From contig NZ_MBPN01000006.1 of the NCBI RefSeq assembly GCF_001695625.1, forward strand, positions 1 through 64,000: a stretch of DNA of 64,000 nt. The letters are read 5' to 3'. The stretch comes from Pseudomonas defluvii. Its GTDB lineage: Bacteria > Pseudomonadota > Gammaproteobacteria > Pseudomonadales > Pseudomonadaceae. Shown here one piece after another: positions 56,526 to 64,000 of this stretch. The position numbers and the translations under genes are program-made. A model generated the notes under the pieces. It was given only the letters and a program-made list of their open reading frames with translations, was not told the DNA's origin and did not search any database. How positions within the stretch are numbered: position 1 is the stretch's first letter; the number at the start of each line of letters is the position of its first letter.

Positions 56526-58424
56526 TCAACTGACCTGCACCCGGCGCTTTTCAGCCAGGCGGCTGCGCCCATACAGTGTCGCAACCGCCAGCAGCGCCAC
56601 AGCCTGGGCCGCCAGCGAATAGGCGTCAGCGTGAATGCCCAGCCAGTCGAACTCAAAGAACGCCACAGGCCGAGTACCGAAGACACCGGCCTCTTGCAGC
56701 GCCTTGACCCCATGCCCGGCAAACACCACCGAAAGGGCGCAGAGCAGGCCGGCATTGATGCTGAAGAACAGCGCCAACGGCAGCTTCGCCGAGCCACGCA
56801 GAATCACCCAGGCCAAACCAACCAACAGCACCAGTGCCGTGGCCCCACCAGCCAGCACCGCGTTGTGGCCCGCCGGGCCCGCTTGCAGCCAGAGGGTTTC
56901 GTAAAACAGCACGACCTCAAACAGCTCGCGGTAAACCGAAAAGAATGCCAGCAAGGCAAAGCCAAAACGCCCACCGCCACTGACCAGGCTGCTCTTGATG
57001 TAATCCTGCCAGGCCGCCGCATGACGACGATCATGCATCCACACGCCAAGCCAGAGCACCATCACACTGGCAAACAGTGCCGTGCAGCCTTCAAGCAGTT
57101 CGCGCTGGGCACCGCTGACATCAATCACATAGGCGGCCAATGCCCAGGTTGCCAACCCTGCCAGCAACGCCAGCCCCCAACCCATGTTCACCCCGCGCAC
57201 CGCTGCGGCCTGGCCGGTGTTGCGCAAAAAGGCAATGACCGAGGCCAACACCAGAATGGCCTCCAGGCCCTCGCGCAGCAGAATCAACAGACCGGAAACA
57301 AAGCTCAACGACTGGCTCAGGCCGCCGCCACCGAGCAGTTCTTCGGCTTTGGCCAGCTTGCTCTTGGCAACCTCAAGCTTCTGGGCAGCCTGAGCCACTG
57401 GCAAACCGTCCTGCAGCGACTGCCGGTAAGCCATCAACGCCCGCTCGGTGTCCTTGCGCGCGTTGGTGTCGAGGTTATCAAGCGAGCTTTCGACCAGTTC
57501 GAAGCCCTCCAGGTAGGCGGCAACGGAAAGGTCGTAGGCCTGTTCGCGATCACCGGCCCGGTAAGCTGCCAGGCTCTTGTCCAGCGTACTGGCGGTATAG
57601 CCCAACAGCTGAGAGGCGCCACGCTGCACCTGCGGCGGCTGGGCTCGCTGGGCGCGGAACACGGCGACGGCCTCAGCCCCTTCGTTGGCCTGGACCTCCA
57701 GAGGGGTATGCCGCGCCAGATCAGCGAGGTTGAATTTCCTGTCACTCTTGGCCTTGGCCGGGTCGGCGGTGAAGCCTGCGATGTAGGCAGCCAAATCCCA
57801 ACGCTGACGCTCATCAAGCTGATCGGCAAACGACGGCATGTCCGTGCCTTCGATACCCAGGCCGAGGGTGTTGTAGAGGTCAAACAGGCTCAAGCGATCC
57901 AGCCGTTCGCTGCTGGTCAGGTTGGCAGGCGGCGGCGTCAGGCCTACACCTGCCGGGCCGTCACCCACACCGTTGTCACCATGACAGACAGCACAATGCT
58001 GGGCATACAACGGGGCGCCACGAACAGGGTCAGGCGTGATGACCGGTGCCTGGCTTACCTCGTACGCCGCCGCCAACTGAGCCCCCAATTGCCGGGCCTG
58101 AGTGGCCACCACGGTTGCTTCCTCACGCTGGCTGACCGCCTCACGCAATTGCGCCACACCCTGCTCCAGTGCCTGGCGCTCAGGACGCTGCGGCAGCGCA
58201 CTGATCAAACCCTGCAACACCCCCAGGAATTCAAGCTGCTCACGGTACTCAGAAGGGTCAACCACCTTCCCTGCCTCAACGGTTGCCGGGTAATCGGCGC
58301 CAATGTAATCGAGCAGGTGCAATGCCTGGGCGGCGCCCTCAACCGTACCGGCAAACAGAGAGGTGCTGCTCAACGCCAACACTGGCCAAAGCAGCCAGGC
58401 AAGTAAACGGAAGCGGGAAGTCAT
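56526..58424 (-). CDS. Cytochrome c domain fused to FTR1-family iron permease
   Basis: 632-residue membrane protein. The start at 58424 (MTSRFRLLAW) gives a signal peptide to about residue 25; residues 130-220 form a class I cytochrome c with haem motif CAVCH (144-148) and axial Met in GTDMPSFAD. A helical linker follows to about residue 390. The C-terminal FTR1 domain has two REXXE motifs, REGLE (about residue 404) and RELFE (about residue 512), in TM helices. The architecture fits oxidative ferrous iron uptake (Ftr/EfeU-like), with the haem domain as electron acceptor or donor. No Fur box is evident upstream. Confidence 0.85.
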   Translation of the reverse strand: MTSRFRLLAWLLWPVLALSSTSLFAGTVEGAAQALHLLDYIGADYPATVEAGKVVDPSEYREQLEFLGVLQGLISALPQRPERQALEQGVAQLREAVSQREEATVVATQARQLGAQLAAAYEVSQAPVITPDPVRGAPLYAQHCAVCHGDNGVGDGPAGVGLTPPPANLTSSERLDRLSLFDLYNTLGLGIEGTDMPSFADQLDERQRWDLAAYIAGFTADPAKAKSDRKFNLADLARHTPLEVQANEGAEAVAVFRAQRAQPPQVQRGASQLLGYTASTLDKSLAAYRAGDREQAYDLSVAAYLEGFELVESSLDNLDTNARKDTERALMAYRQSLQDGLPVAQAAQKLEVAKSKLAKAEELLGGGGLSQSLSFVSGLLILLREGLEAILVLASVIAFLRNTGQAAAVRGVNMGWGLALLAGLATWALAAYVIDVSGAQRELLEGCTALFASVMVLWLGVWMHDRRHAAAWQDYIKSSLVSGGGRFGFALLAFFSVYRELFEVVLFYETLWLQAGPAGHNAVLAGGATALVLLVGLAWVILRGSAKLPLALFFSINAGLLCALSVVFAGHGVKALQEAGVFGTRPVAFFEFDWLGIHADAYSLAAQAVALLAVATLYGRSRLAEKRRVQVS

Positions 58425-58772
58425 GAGCGAATCTCGAACAAGAATGCGTGGCATTACATTGTTCACTTCCATTGATTCACACTCAAGGCTTGCGAAGGTC
58501 TGCCTTGAAAAAAATTGTCACAAAATCAGGGGTAAACGCCCTGCGTGTAATCCGCCGCCCGTCGAGTCGTATTCTCTGATGGCAAAACAGGAAGACCCCG
58601 AGTCAAAACGCCATTAATTAGCCAGCAAATTGCGCTTATAATGCCGCGCCATTTCATATAGCGAATGGAAATTTAGGCTCCTCTGTTAATGAGGATTTGG
58701 AACTAGCCGTTCAAAGGGATAACAGCCTCCCGCCTGTTGTGGCTCTTCATTGATCAGGGAAGAAGGTTTCAG
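58425..58772. other. 348-nt divergent intergenic region
   Basis: Region between the iron permease and lipoprotein operon starts. It contains TATAAT at 58637-58642, a likely -10 for the plus-strand operon, without a clear -35. A short dyad CCTC-N7-GAGG (about 58680) lies in the transcribed leader, ahead of GAAGG near 58761. No coding sequence or Fur box was seen. Confidence 0.45.
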
Positions 58773-60164
58773 ATGGCATCCCGTGTCCTTACCGTCGCAT
58801 CACTCTGTGCGATCGTCCAACTCACTGGTTGCGCGGCTTTTCGCAACTACGACAGTGAACTCCAACAAACCAACCAACACTTGAGCAGTGGCAACGTCGA
58901 TGCGGCCCTCGCTTTGTTGGAAAAAAACAATAAAGGCGAAGACAAGGACCTGCTCTACTACTTCGAGAAAGGCGAACTGCTGCGCTCCAAAGGCGATCTG
59001 GCGGCCAGCCAACAGGCGTGGCACCAGGCCGACAATGTCGTGTTCAAATGGGAAGAGTCGGTAAAGCTGGACACCGGCAAGTACCTGGCCCAGTTCGGCA
59101 GCTACCTGGTCAATGACAAGGTGCGCCGTTATGAAGGCTACGACTACGAAAAAGTCATGCTCAGCACCCAGATGGCGCTGAACCTGCTGGCCCTGAATGA
59201 CTTCGATGCTGCCCGTACCGAAATCAAGAAGACCCATGAGCGTGAAGCGGTCATTGCCGAACTGCGCGACAAGGAATACCTCAAGCGCGAAGAAGACGCC
59301 GAGAAAGAAGGCATCAAGACCGAGTACAAAGACCTGCAGGGTTATCCGGTTGCCGCGCTCGACGCGCCAGAAGTGGTCGGTTTGAAAAACAGCTACCAGA
59401 GTGCCTTCAGCCACTACCTGTCCGGTTACGTCTATGAAGCCTTGGGCGAACGTGGTCTGGCCGCGCCTGGCTACCGCAAGGCTGCCGAATTGCGCCCGAA
59501 CACCCCACTGTTGGAGCAGGCGCTTCTCGACCTGGACAAACCTGCGGCCAAAAACAACGACAGTGACGTGCTGATCGTGGTGCAAAGCGGTCTGGCGCCA
59601 GCCCGTGACTCGATTCGCGTGCCGTTGCCACTGCCCATCAGCGGTAATCTGGTGATCACCCCGCTCTCCTTCCCGATTATCAAGGAAGACACTTCCACTC
59701 CGCGGTTTTCGCAGATCGGGCTGGACAGCAACACCCTTGAGCTGACGGCCCTGAACAGCACCACCGCCATGTCTCGCCGCGCCCTGCGCGATGACATGCC
59801 CGGTATCATCCTGCGCACCAGCGTGCGTGCGATCAGCCGCGGTGTCGCCCAGAAGCAGCTCAACGACACCAACCCGCTGGCCGGCCTGGCCGTCGGCATC
59901 GCCTCGGCTGTCGTCGAAGGTGCCGACACCCGCACCTGGCGCACCCTGCCAGACGATACCCAAGTGGTCCGCGTACGCATGAGCCAGGGCGAGCATACCC
60001 TGAGCCTGCCTTCGAACCTGGGCGGCACACAGGTCAAGGTCAAAATCGAGCGGCCCTATCAGGTTGTGACTCTGCGCGTGGTCGGCAGCCAAGTCTACGC
60101 CGGCGGCCCTGCTACCCAAGTCATCCCGAACACCGCTGCCCAGGCTGTCGCCAGCATCAAGTAA
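58773..60164 (+). CDS. COG3014-type outer membrane lipoprotein
   Basis: 463-residue lipoprotein, recognised as a COG3014 family member (unknown function). MASRVLTVAS leads to the lipobox LTGC (Cys20), and Ala at +2 predicts the outer membrane. The mature protein is largely helical (TPR-like, residues about 25-260), with KTHEREAVIAELRDKEYLKREED suggesting a coiled coil. The C-terminal part (260-463) is beta-rich. The start at 58773 follows GAAGG. It is the first gene of a four-gene unit with YcfL and LpoB homologs. Confidence 0.82.
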   Translation: MASRVLTVASLCAIVQLTGCAAFRNYDSELQQTNQHLSSGNVDAALALLEKNNKGEDKDLLYYFEKGELLRSKGDLAASQQAWHQADNVVFKWEESVKLDTGKYLAQFGSYLVNDKVRRYEGYDYEKVMLSTQMALNLLALNDFDAARTEIKKTHEREAVIAELRDKEYLKREEDAEKEGIKTEYKDLQGYPVAALDAPEVVGLKNSYQSAFSHYLSGYVYEALGERGLAAPGYRKAAELRPNTPLLEQALLDLDKPAAKNNDSDVLIVVQSGLAPARDSIRVPLPLPISGNLVITPLSFPIIKEDTSTPRFSQIGLDSNTLELTALNSTTAMSRRALRDDMPGIILRTSVRAISRGVAQKQLNDTNPLAGLAVGIASAVVEGADTRTWRTLPDDTQVVRVRMSQGEHTLSLPSNLGGTQVKVKIERPYQVVTLRVVGSQVYAGGPATQVIPNTAAQAVASIK

Positions 60165-60179
60165 CCCAAAGGAAGCGCC

Positions 60180-60554
60180 ATGCGAATCAAACTCCTCGCC
60201 GCCTTGACCACCGTTGCCCTGCTGGCCGGCTGCGCGACCCCGCCGCCACCAGCACCCGGCAGCGCCGCCAGTAAAGTCGTGGTCATGGGCAAGTTGAAAA
60301 ACATTGAGGTCGGCCAGATGCGGGTTGCCCGCGAGAACGGCTTTCTCACCGTCAAGGTGTCACTGAACAACACCAGTAGCAGCAACAAGGCGATGTTCTA
60401 CCGCTTTGCCTGGCTGGGTAACGATGGCTTCCCTGTAGCCGACGAAGAAGGCTGGAAAACCCTGACCCTGTACGGGTCGCAATCCAGCATTCTGCCGGCC
60501 ATCGCGCCCGTGCCACAAGCCACCGACTTCCGTCTCGAAGTCCAGTCGCAGTAA
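60180..60554 (+). CDS. YcfL family lipoprotein
   Basis: 124-residue lipoprotein. The lipobox LAGC ends at Cys18 with Ala at +2, so an outer membrane location is predicted. A Pro-rich linker follows; then a beta-sandwich-like domain with VRENGFLTVKVSLNNTS-like segments and FYRFAWLGNDGFPV. It matches YcfL, which in E. coli lies next to lpoB. It is 15 nt downstream of the COG3014 gene and 24 nt upstream of lpoB. Confidence 0.85.
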   Translation: MRIKLLAALTTVALLAGCATPPPPAPGSAASKVVVMGKLKNIEVGQMRVARENGFLTVKVSLNNTSSSNKAMFYRFAWLGNDGFPVADEEGWKTLTLYGSQSSILPAIAPVPQATDFRLEVQSQ

Positions 60555-60578
60555 TTCGATTTTCAGGAGATCCATTTT

Positions 60579-61166
60579 ATGTTCGCACGTTTTTCGATCC
60601 TCGCCGTTGTCGTCGCCCTGGCCAGCGGTTGCGCCAACAACTCCCCTGTTCTGGGTGGCAAGAACATTGGCTACGGTGACAGCAAGGCCGTCGAGCTGGT
60701 CACCAACGAGTTCGGCTCCACCGACTTGCAAATGATCGCCGAGAGCATGACCCGGTCACTGGCACAGTCCGGCATCCTTCAAGGCCGCCCTGTCGTGCAG
60801 GTCTACGATGTGAAGAACAAGACCAGCGAGTACATTGATACCCGCGAAATCACCACATCGATCAAGACCCAGCTGATGAAGTCCGGCACTGCACGCTTCG
60901 CCAGCGACAACACCCAGATGCAAAGCCAGGTCGACCAACTGAAACTGCAGAACCAGAGCGGCCTGTACAAGAAAAACACCGTGGCCAAGACCGGCAACAT
61001 GATCGCGGCCAAGTACCGCCTGGAAGGCTCGATCAGCTCGATCGTCAAACGCAGCAGCGACTACAAGGACGTCTTCTACAAGTTCAGCCTGCAACTGATC
61101 GACGTCGAAAGCGGTCTGGCCGAATGGATGGACGAAAAAGAAATCCGTAAGACCACGGAGCGCTAA
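60579..61166 (+). CDS. lpoB: LpoB-like penicillin-binding protein activator lipoprotein
   Basis: 195-residue protein related to LpoB, the outer membrane lipoprotein that activates PBP1b in enterobacteria. MFARFSILAVVVALASGC gives a lipobox ASGC with Cys18 and Ala at +2. The globular domain has VQVYDVKNKTSEYIDTREI and the C-terminal SLQLIDVESGLAEWMDEKEIRK of the fold. It lacks the long Pro-rich linker of E. coli LpoB. P. aeruginosa PBP1b is known to use LpoP, so the partner here is unclear. It is third in the unit. Confidence 0.83.
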   Translation: MFARFSILAVVVALASGCANNSPVLGGKNIGYGDSKAVELVTNEFGSTDLQMIAESMTRSLAQSGILQGRPVVQVYDVKNKTSEYIDTREITTSIKTQLMKSGTARFASDNTQMQSQVDQLKLQNQSGLYKKNTVAKTGNMIAAKYRLEGSISSIVKRSSDYKDVFYKFSLQLIDVESGLAEWMDEKEIRKTTER

Positions 61167-61169
61167 GCA

Positions 61170-61910
61170 ATGCGTGCATGGATTGCAAGCCTCGGCCTGG
61201 CGTGTGCGTTCAGCGCACACGCGGCCCCTAAAGTCGCGGTCACCGACCTCGCCTATCAGGAACGTGTGGAGGAATACATCCACACCGTTTCCGCGCAACA
61301 GAGCTCCAACGCAAGCATGTACTCGGCCAACAGCTCATCGAGCTACAACGAGTACGAGAGCAGCCAGAGCTACGTCGAGCAGACTGAACTGCGCAAGTTC
61401 AGCGGTGACATCAAGGGTGAGATTCTCAAGACCGGAATGTTTCAGCTGGTACAAGGCACACCCTATACCGCCAAGGCCAAGGAAGACGTCTACGACGTCA
61501 TCAAACGGATCAAGAACGGTAATTTCAAGGGTGCTGACTATGTGCTGTTCGGCACCTTGTCGGACATCGACTTCCAGCGTGATATCACCTCGCTGGATCG
61601 CACTGACAGTTACTCCGCAGTGCTCGGCCTGACCCTGGTCGCCGACTTCAGCCTGATCAACACCAAAACCTTCGAAATTACCTCGGCGTTTACCGCCATG
61701 GGCGAAGGCCAGGACACCAAGCTGGTCAATGGTGACGATGTGCGGGTCACCCTGAACCGGCCACGTGTGGTCCGTGAAGTCTCCAAGGAGCTGGGCATGG
61801 ATGTGGCTCGGCAACTGAGCGAGCAGCTTGGCCAGGCAATGCCGGAACACGAGCGGCGCCCGATGCGCAACAACCTGCCGCCGGACGAACCGGCGCAGAT
61901 CCTGCGCTAA
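61170..61910 (+). CDS. Periplasmic LpoB-like/CsgG-fold protein
   Basis: 246-residue protein with a type I signal peptide (cleavage near AHA-APK, residue 19) and no lipobox, unlike the preceding lipoproteins. A Ser/Tyr-rich insertion (residues 43-68) is followed by a domain that resembles the CsgG/LpoB fold: KFSGDIKGEILKTGMFQL and GADYVLFGTLSDIDF. It ends in a Pro/Asp-rich tail. The start is 4 nt after the lpoB stop, and it is followed by a strong terminator. Its function is unknown; a partner of the LpoB-like protein is the simplest reading. Confidence 0.75.
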   Translation: MRAWIASLGLACAFSAHAAPKVAVTDLAYQERVEEYIHTVSAQQSSNASMYSANSSSSYNEYESSQSYVEQTELRKFSGDIKGEILKTGMFQLVQGTPYTAKAKEDVYDVIKRIKNGNFKGADYVLFGTLSDIDFQRDITSLDRTDSYSAVLGLTLVADFSLINTKTFEITSAFTAMGEGQDTKLVNGDDVRVTLNRPRVVREVSKELGMDVARQLSEQLGQAMPEHERRPMRNNLPPDEPAQILR

Positions 61911-61912
61911 AC

Positions 61913-61948
61913 AACAAGAAAGGCGACCCTGGGGTCGCCTTTCTTGTT
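61913..61948 (+). terminator. Terminator of the lipoprotein operon
   Basis: Perfect 16-bp stem (61913-61928 and 61933-61948) with a 4-nt loop, ending in a TTGTTT run. It is placed just past the last stop and also before the convergent exporter gene. Confidence 0.92.
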
Positions 61949-61975
61949 TCTACCGGGGCAGTTGGCGCCCGGAAC

Positions 61976-62608
61976 TCAGACCGGCGCCCGACGCAGGGTC
62001 GCCAGCAGCGCAGCAGCGCCCACGAACAAGCCGGCAAAGGTACGGTTCATGCGCCGCTGCTGCTTCGGAGTACGCAGCAAACGCAGCACCCGTGCCGCCA
62101 AGCCGGTGTAACCCGCCATGACCAGCAGGTCGACCGCCACCATGGTGGCCGTGATGATCAGGTACTGCGGCAGCAGGTCCAGGTGCGGGTTAATGAACTG
62201 TGGCAGTACCGCCAGCATGAAGACCAGCGCCTTGGGGTTGCTGATGTTCACCAGAAAGCCGCGGAACACCAGGCTCAGTGGCTTGCCAATCGGCCGCACG
62301 GCGGCGTTGTCACTGAGGTCGGCGGGCAACGCACGCCATTGTTTGACGGCCAGGTAGACCAGGTAGCAGACCCCGAACCACTTGATGAACTGGAAGGCCG
62401 TGGCGGATGCCGCCAGCACCGCCCCCACGCCCGCGGCGATGATCGCAATCTGCATGATCAACCCCAATTGCAGGCCCAGCGCATTCCAGTAGCCCCGCCA
62501 GAAGCCATACTGCAGGCCACAGGACATCGAGGCAATGGCGCCAGCGCCCGGAGACAGGCTAATCACCCAACATGCAACAAAGAACGCCAACCATGTTTCC
62601 AGCGACAT
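61976..62608 (-). CDS. LysE/RhtB family amino acid or homoserine lactone exporter
   Basis: 210-residue inner membrane exporter. The start MSLETWLAFF at 62608 is used. Six hydrophobic segments are visible. The family segment SPGAGAIASMSCGLQYG is at about residues 24-40, and NISNPKALVFMLAVLPQF is in the middle. Homoserine or threonine and their lactones are typical substrates. It lies downstream of the MscS gene with an 83-nt gap on the same strand. Confidence 0.85.
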   Translation of the reverse strand: MSLETWLAFFVACWVISLSPGAGAIASMSCGLQYGFWRGYWNALGLQLGLIMQIAIIAAGVGAVLAASATAFQFIKWFGVCYLVYLAVKQWRALPADLSDNAAVRPIGKPLSLVFRGFLVNISNPKALVFMLAVLPQFINPHLDLLPQYLIITATMVAVDLLVMAGYTGLAARVLRLLRTPKQQRRMNRTFAGLFVGAAALLATLRRAPV

Positions 62609-62691
62609 GACACACCTCAGCGGGGACTCTAGTACAAAGCCCAACGCTAATGCGCCGCTGGAAAAAACGCCACGGTTTTTTTGACCGCCGA

Positions 62692-63282
62692 TCAGTTGCC
62701 CTTCGGCGCGTCCTCACCCACCAACGGTAGTGCATCAGCGCCGCGCCAACGCCGTACCGACTTCTGGAAGAACTGGCTGTTGGGCACCTGCACCAGTGCA
62801 CCGCCGGTCTCGGGCAGCTCGACCAGCGTGGTGAACAACAAGTTGATGGCAATGACACGGCCTTTGACACCCGGCTTGTCAGTGGTATCCACCAGCTCGA
62901 CCACATCACCCAGACGGAACGGCCCAACAGTGAAGATCAGCACCGCGCAGAGCAGGTTGGACAGCACACTCCACATGGCAAAGAACGCGACTGCTGCGAC
63001 GGCGACAAACCCCGACAGTGCGGTCCAGAGCACGGTGGCCGACACCCCCAGACGCTCCAGCACGACAATCAGTGCGCTGCCCATGATCAGCCAGCGCAGG
63101 CCACCGCGCAGCGGCATTATCAACTCTGGCGGCAACGGGTAGCGTTGCGCCAGTCGGCTCAAACAGCGTGCGACCACACGCTGCAGGAAAAAGGCCGCGA
63201 CCAGGATCAGCAGGATCTGCAAACCGAGCCACAAGGGCTCGATCCACTCCACCGGCAGTAACTGTCGCAACGCCGCCATCAC
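62692..63282 (-). CDS. Small MscS-family mechanosensitive channel
   Basis: 196-residue protein. Three hydrophobic helices lead to a beta domain with the MscS core GPFRLGDVVELV and PNSQFFQKSVRRW segments (about residues 118-175). The pore helix with Gly/Ala pattern LWTALSGFVAVAAVAFF occupies about residues 84-100. It lacks the longer C-terminal cage of E. coli MscS, making it a short member. The start (MMAALRQLL) overlaps the ABC-F stop by 4 nt (63279-63282), so they are coupled. Confidence 0.85.
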   Translation of the reverse strand: MMAALRQLLPVEWIEPLWLGLQILLILVAAFFLQRVVARCLSRLAQRYPLPPELIMPLRGGLRWLIMGSALIVVLERLGVSATVLWTALSGFVAVAAVAFFAMWSVLSNLLCAVLIFTVGPFRLGDVVELVDTTDKPGVKGRVIAINLLFTTLVELPETGGALVQVPNSQFFQKSVRRWRGADALPLVGEDAPKGN

Positions 63283-64000
63283 GACAGTGCCTCCAGCTCC
63301 GCCTGCATGGTCTCCAGCACTTCCAGCGCCTCCATCCAGGCCTCCTCCAGCTCGGCCTCACGGCCCTTGAGCTGGGCCTGGCGGGCCAGCAGCTCACGCA
63401 ACTCATCCTTGCGGGCAGCTTCGTAAAGGGCACTGTCGCCGAGGCTGGCTTCGACTTTCGCCAACTGCTCATGCACGGTGCCCAGCTCACGCTCGAGCTT
63501 TTCCGCTTCGCGCTTGTGCGGCGCCAACTGCTGGCGCAGCGCTGCCGCCGCCTGACGCTGGGCTTTTTTGTCGCTCTTGTCGGCGTTGGCCGGTGCACTG
63601 CTGACCGGGGCATTACGCTGACGGTACTCCGCCAGCCAGCGGGTGTAGTCGTCCAGGTCTCCATCGAAGGTGTCGACCTTGCCGTCGGCCACCAGCAGGA
63701 ACTCGTCGGTGGTGCTCTTGAGCAGGTGACGGTCGTGGGATACAACCAACACTGCACCGCTGAACTCCTGCAACGCCATGGTCAACGCCAGGCGCATTTC
63801 CAGGTCCAAATGGTTGGTCGGTTCGTCGAGCAGCAGGAGGTTCGGCCGCTCCCAGGCAATCAACGCCAGCGCCAAGCGGGCTTTCTCGCCACCGGAAAAA
63901 TTCAGTACCGGCTCGTCGAGTCGACCACCACGGAAGTCGAAACCACCCAAGAAGTCGCGCAAGGTCTGCTCACGCTCGGTCGGTGCCAGGCGTTGCAGGT
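63279..64000 (-). CDS. ABC-F family ATPase (5' end outside window)
   Basis: C-terminal part of an ABC-F ATPase, about 240 residues visible; the frame is open to the right edge, so the start is outside. The signature LNFSGGEKARLALALI (about 63860-63905) and Walker B LLLLDEPTNHLD precede the H-loop SHDRHLL. A long coiled-coil tail ends the protein, with many Glu, Arg and Gln residues. The architecture fits YheS/Uup-type ribosome-associated proteins. It overlaps the MscS gene. Confidence 0.93.
   Translation of the reverse strand, partial: LQRLAPTEREQTLRDFLGGFDFRGGRLDEPVLNFSGGEKARLALALIAWERPNLLLLDEPTNHLDLEMRLALTMALQEFSGAVLVVSHDRHLLKSTTDEFLLVADGKVDTFDGDLDDYTRWLAEYRQRNAPVSSAPANADKSDKKAQRQAAAALRQQLAPHKREAEKLERELGTVHEQLAKVEASLGDSALYEAARKDELRELLARQAQLKGREAELEEAWMEALEVLETMQAELEALS

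Noticed and set aside
56631..58406. 591-codon open frame antisense to the FTR1 fusion gene
   Set aside because: Shadow of a GC-rich gene, Gln/Arg/His-rich, no family resemblance.

Overview
The window is ordinary chromosomal DNA of a Pseudomonas, most likely of the P. putida group. The evidence is a GC-rich composition, REP/REPIN elements of the pseudomonad type (ATCG…GGCAAGCC…CTCC(C/T)AC), and gene blocks whose products and order match Pseudomonas chromosomes: ftsYEX-rpoH, cadA/cadR, lgt-thyA, rppH-ptsP, ilvA/rpiA, D-2-hydroxyglutarate dehydrogenase/serA, ubiD, rho, trxA, ppx/ppk-hemB. I see no rRNA, tRNA, IS element, prophage or CRISPR array. The species assignment is inference from memory of these families, not from a search.

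Layout. 1-3776: ftsY (cut by the left edge), ftsE, ftsX and the heat-shock sigma factor rpoH. 3777-4681: a REPIN, a DUF3077 gene with a long structured leader, and a gap. 4682-9422: cystine symporter tcyP, folA, and a DUF2868/DUF3482 membrane protein-GTPase pair. 9433-14380: an ABC importer of the 2-aminoethylphosphonate type with its LysR regulator. 14387-17168: cadA and its regulator cadR, with the MerR-type operator between them. 17175-19531: divergent lysR/lysA. 19585-22216: TauE/SafE-family permease, lgt, thyA. 22329-28788: NRDE protein, ptsP, rppH, a HAD phosphatase, a DUF2269 membrane protein, ilvA. 28925-35249: rpiA, two SdiA-regulated-family paralogs, an FAH-family enzyme, D-2-hydroxyglutarate dehydrogenase, serA. 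35309-43544: mostly small envelope and metabolic genes, including a HacB-like N-terminal nucleophile acylase. 43818-48201: flavin/2Fe-2S reductase, ubiD, rho, trxA. 48443-53202: ppx facing ppk and hemB. 53411-58424: dedA, sterol-desaturase family, elbB, YaiI family, cytochrome c-FTR1 fusion. 58773-61910: a four-gene lipoprotein operon (COG3014, YcfL, LpoB, LpoB-like). 61976-64000: RhtB exporter, small MscS channel, ABC-F ATPase (cut by the right edge).

Themes. Several units are clear functional pairs. FtsE/FtsX form one complex. CadR controls CadA. LysR is expected to control lysA. D-2-hydroxyglutarate dehydrogenase removes the by-product of SerA. Ppx degrades the polyphosphate that Ppk makes. 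Start codons were moved inward from the longest open frame wherever a ribosome-binding site or family alignment called for it; hemB and rppH appear to use GTG and lysA TTG.

The least explained material is the structured DUF3077 leader (4228-4524), the four-gene LpoB-type operon (58773-61910), the DUF2868/DUF3482 pair (6674-9422), and the perfect 22-bp palindrome that encodes the last codons of both ppx and ppk (49928-49949). No clearly new defence or mobile system was found.
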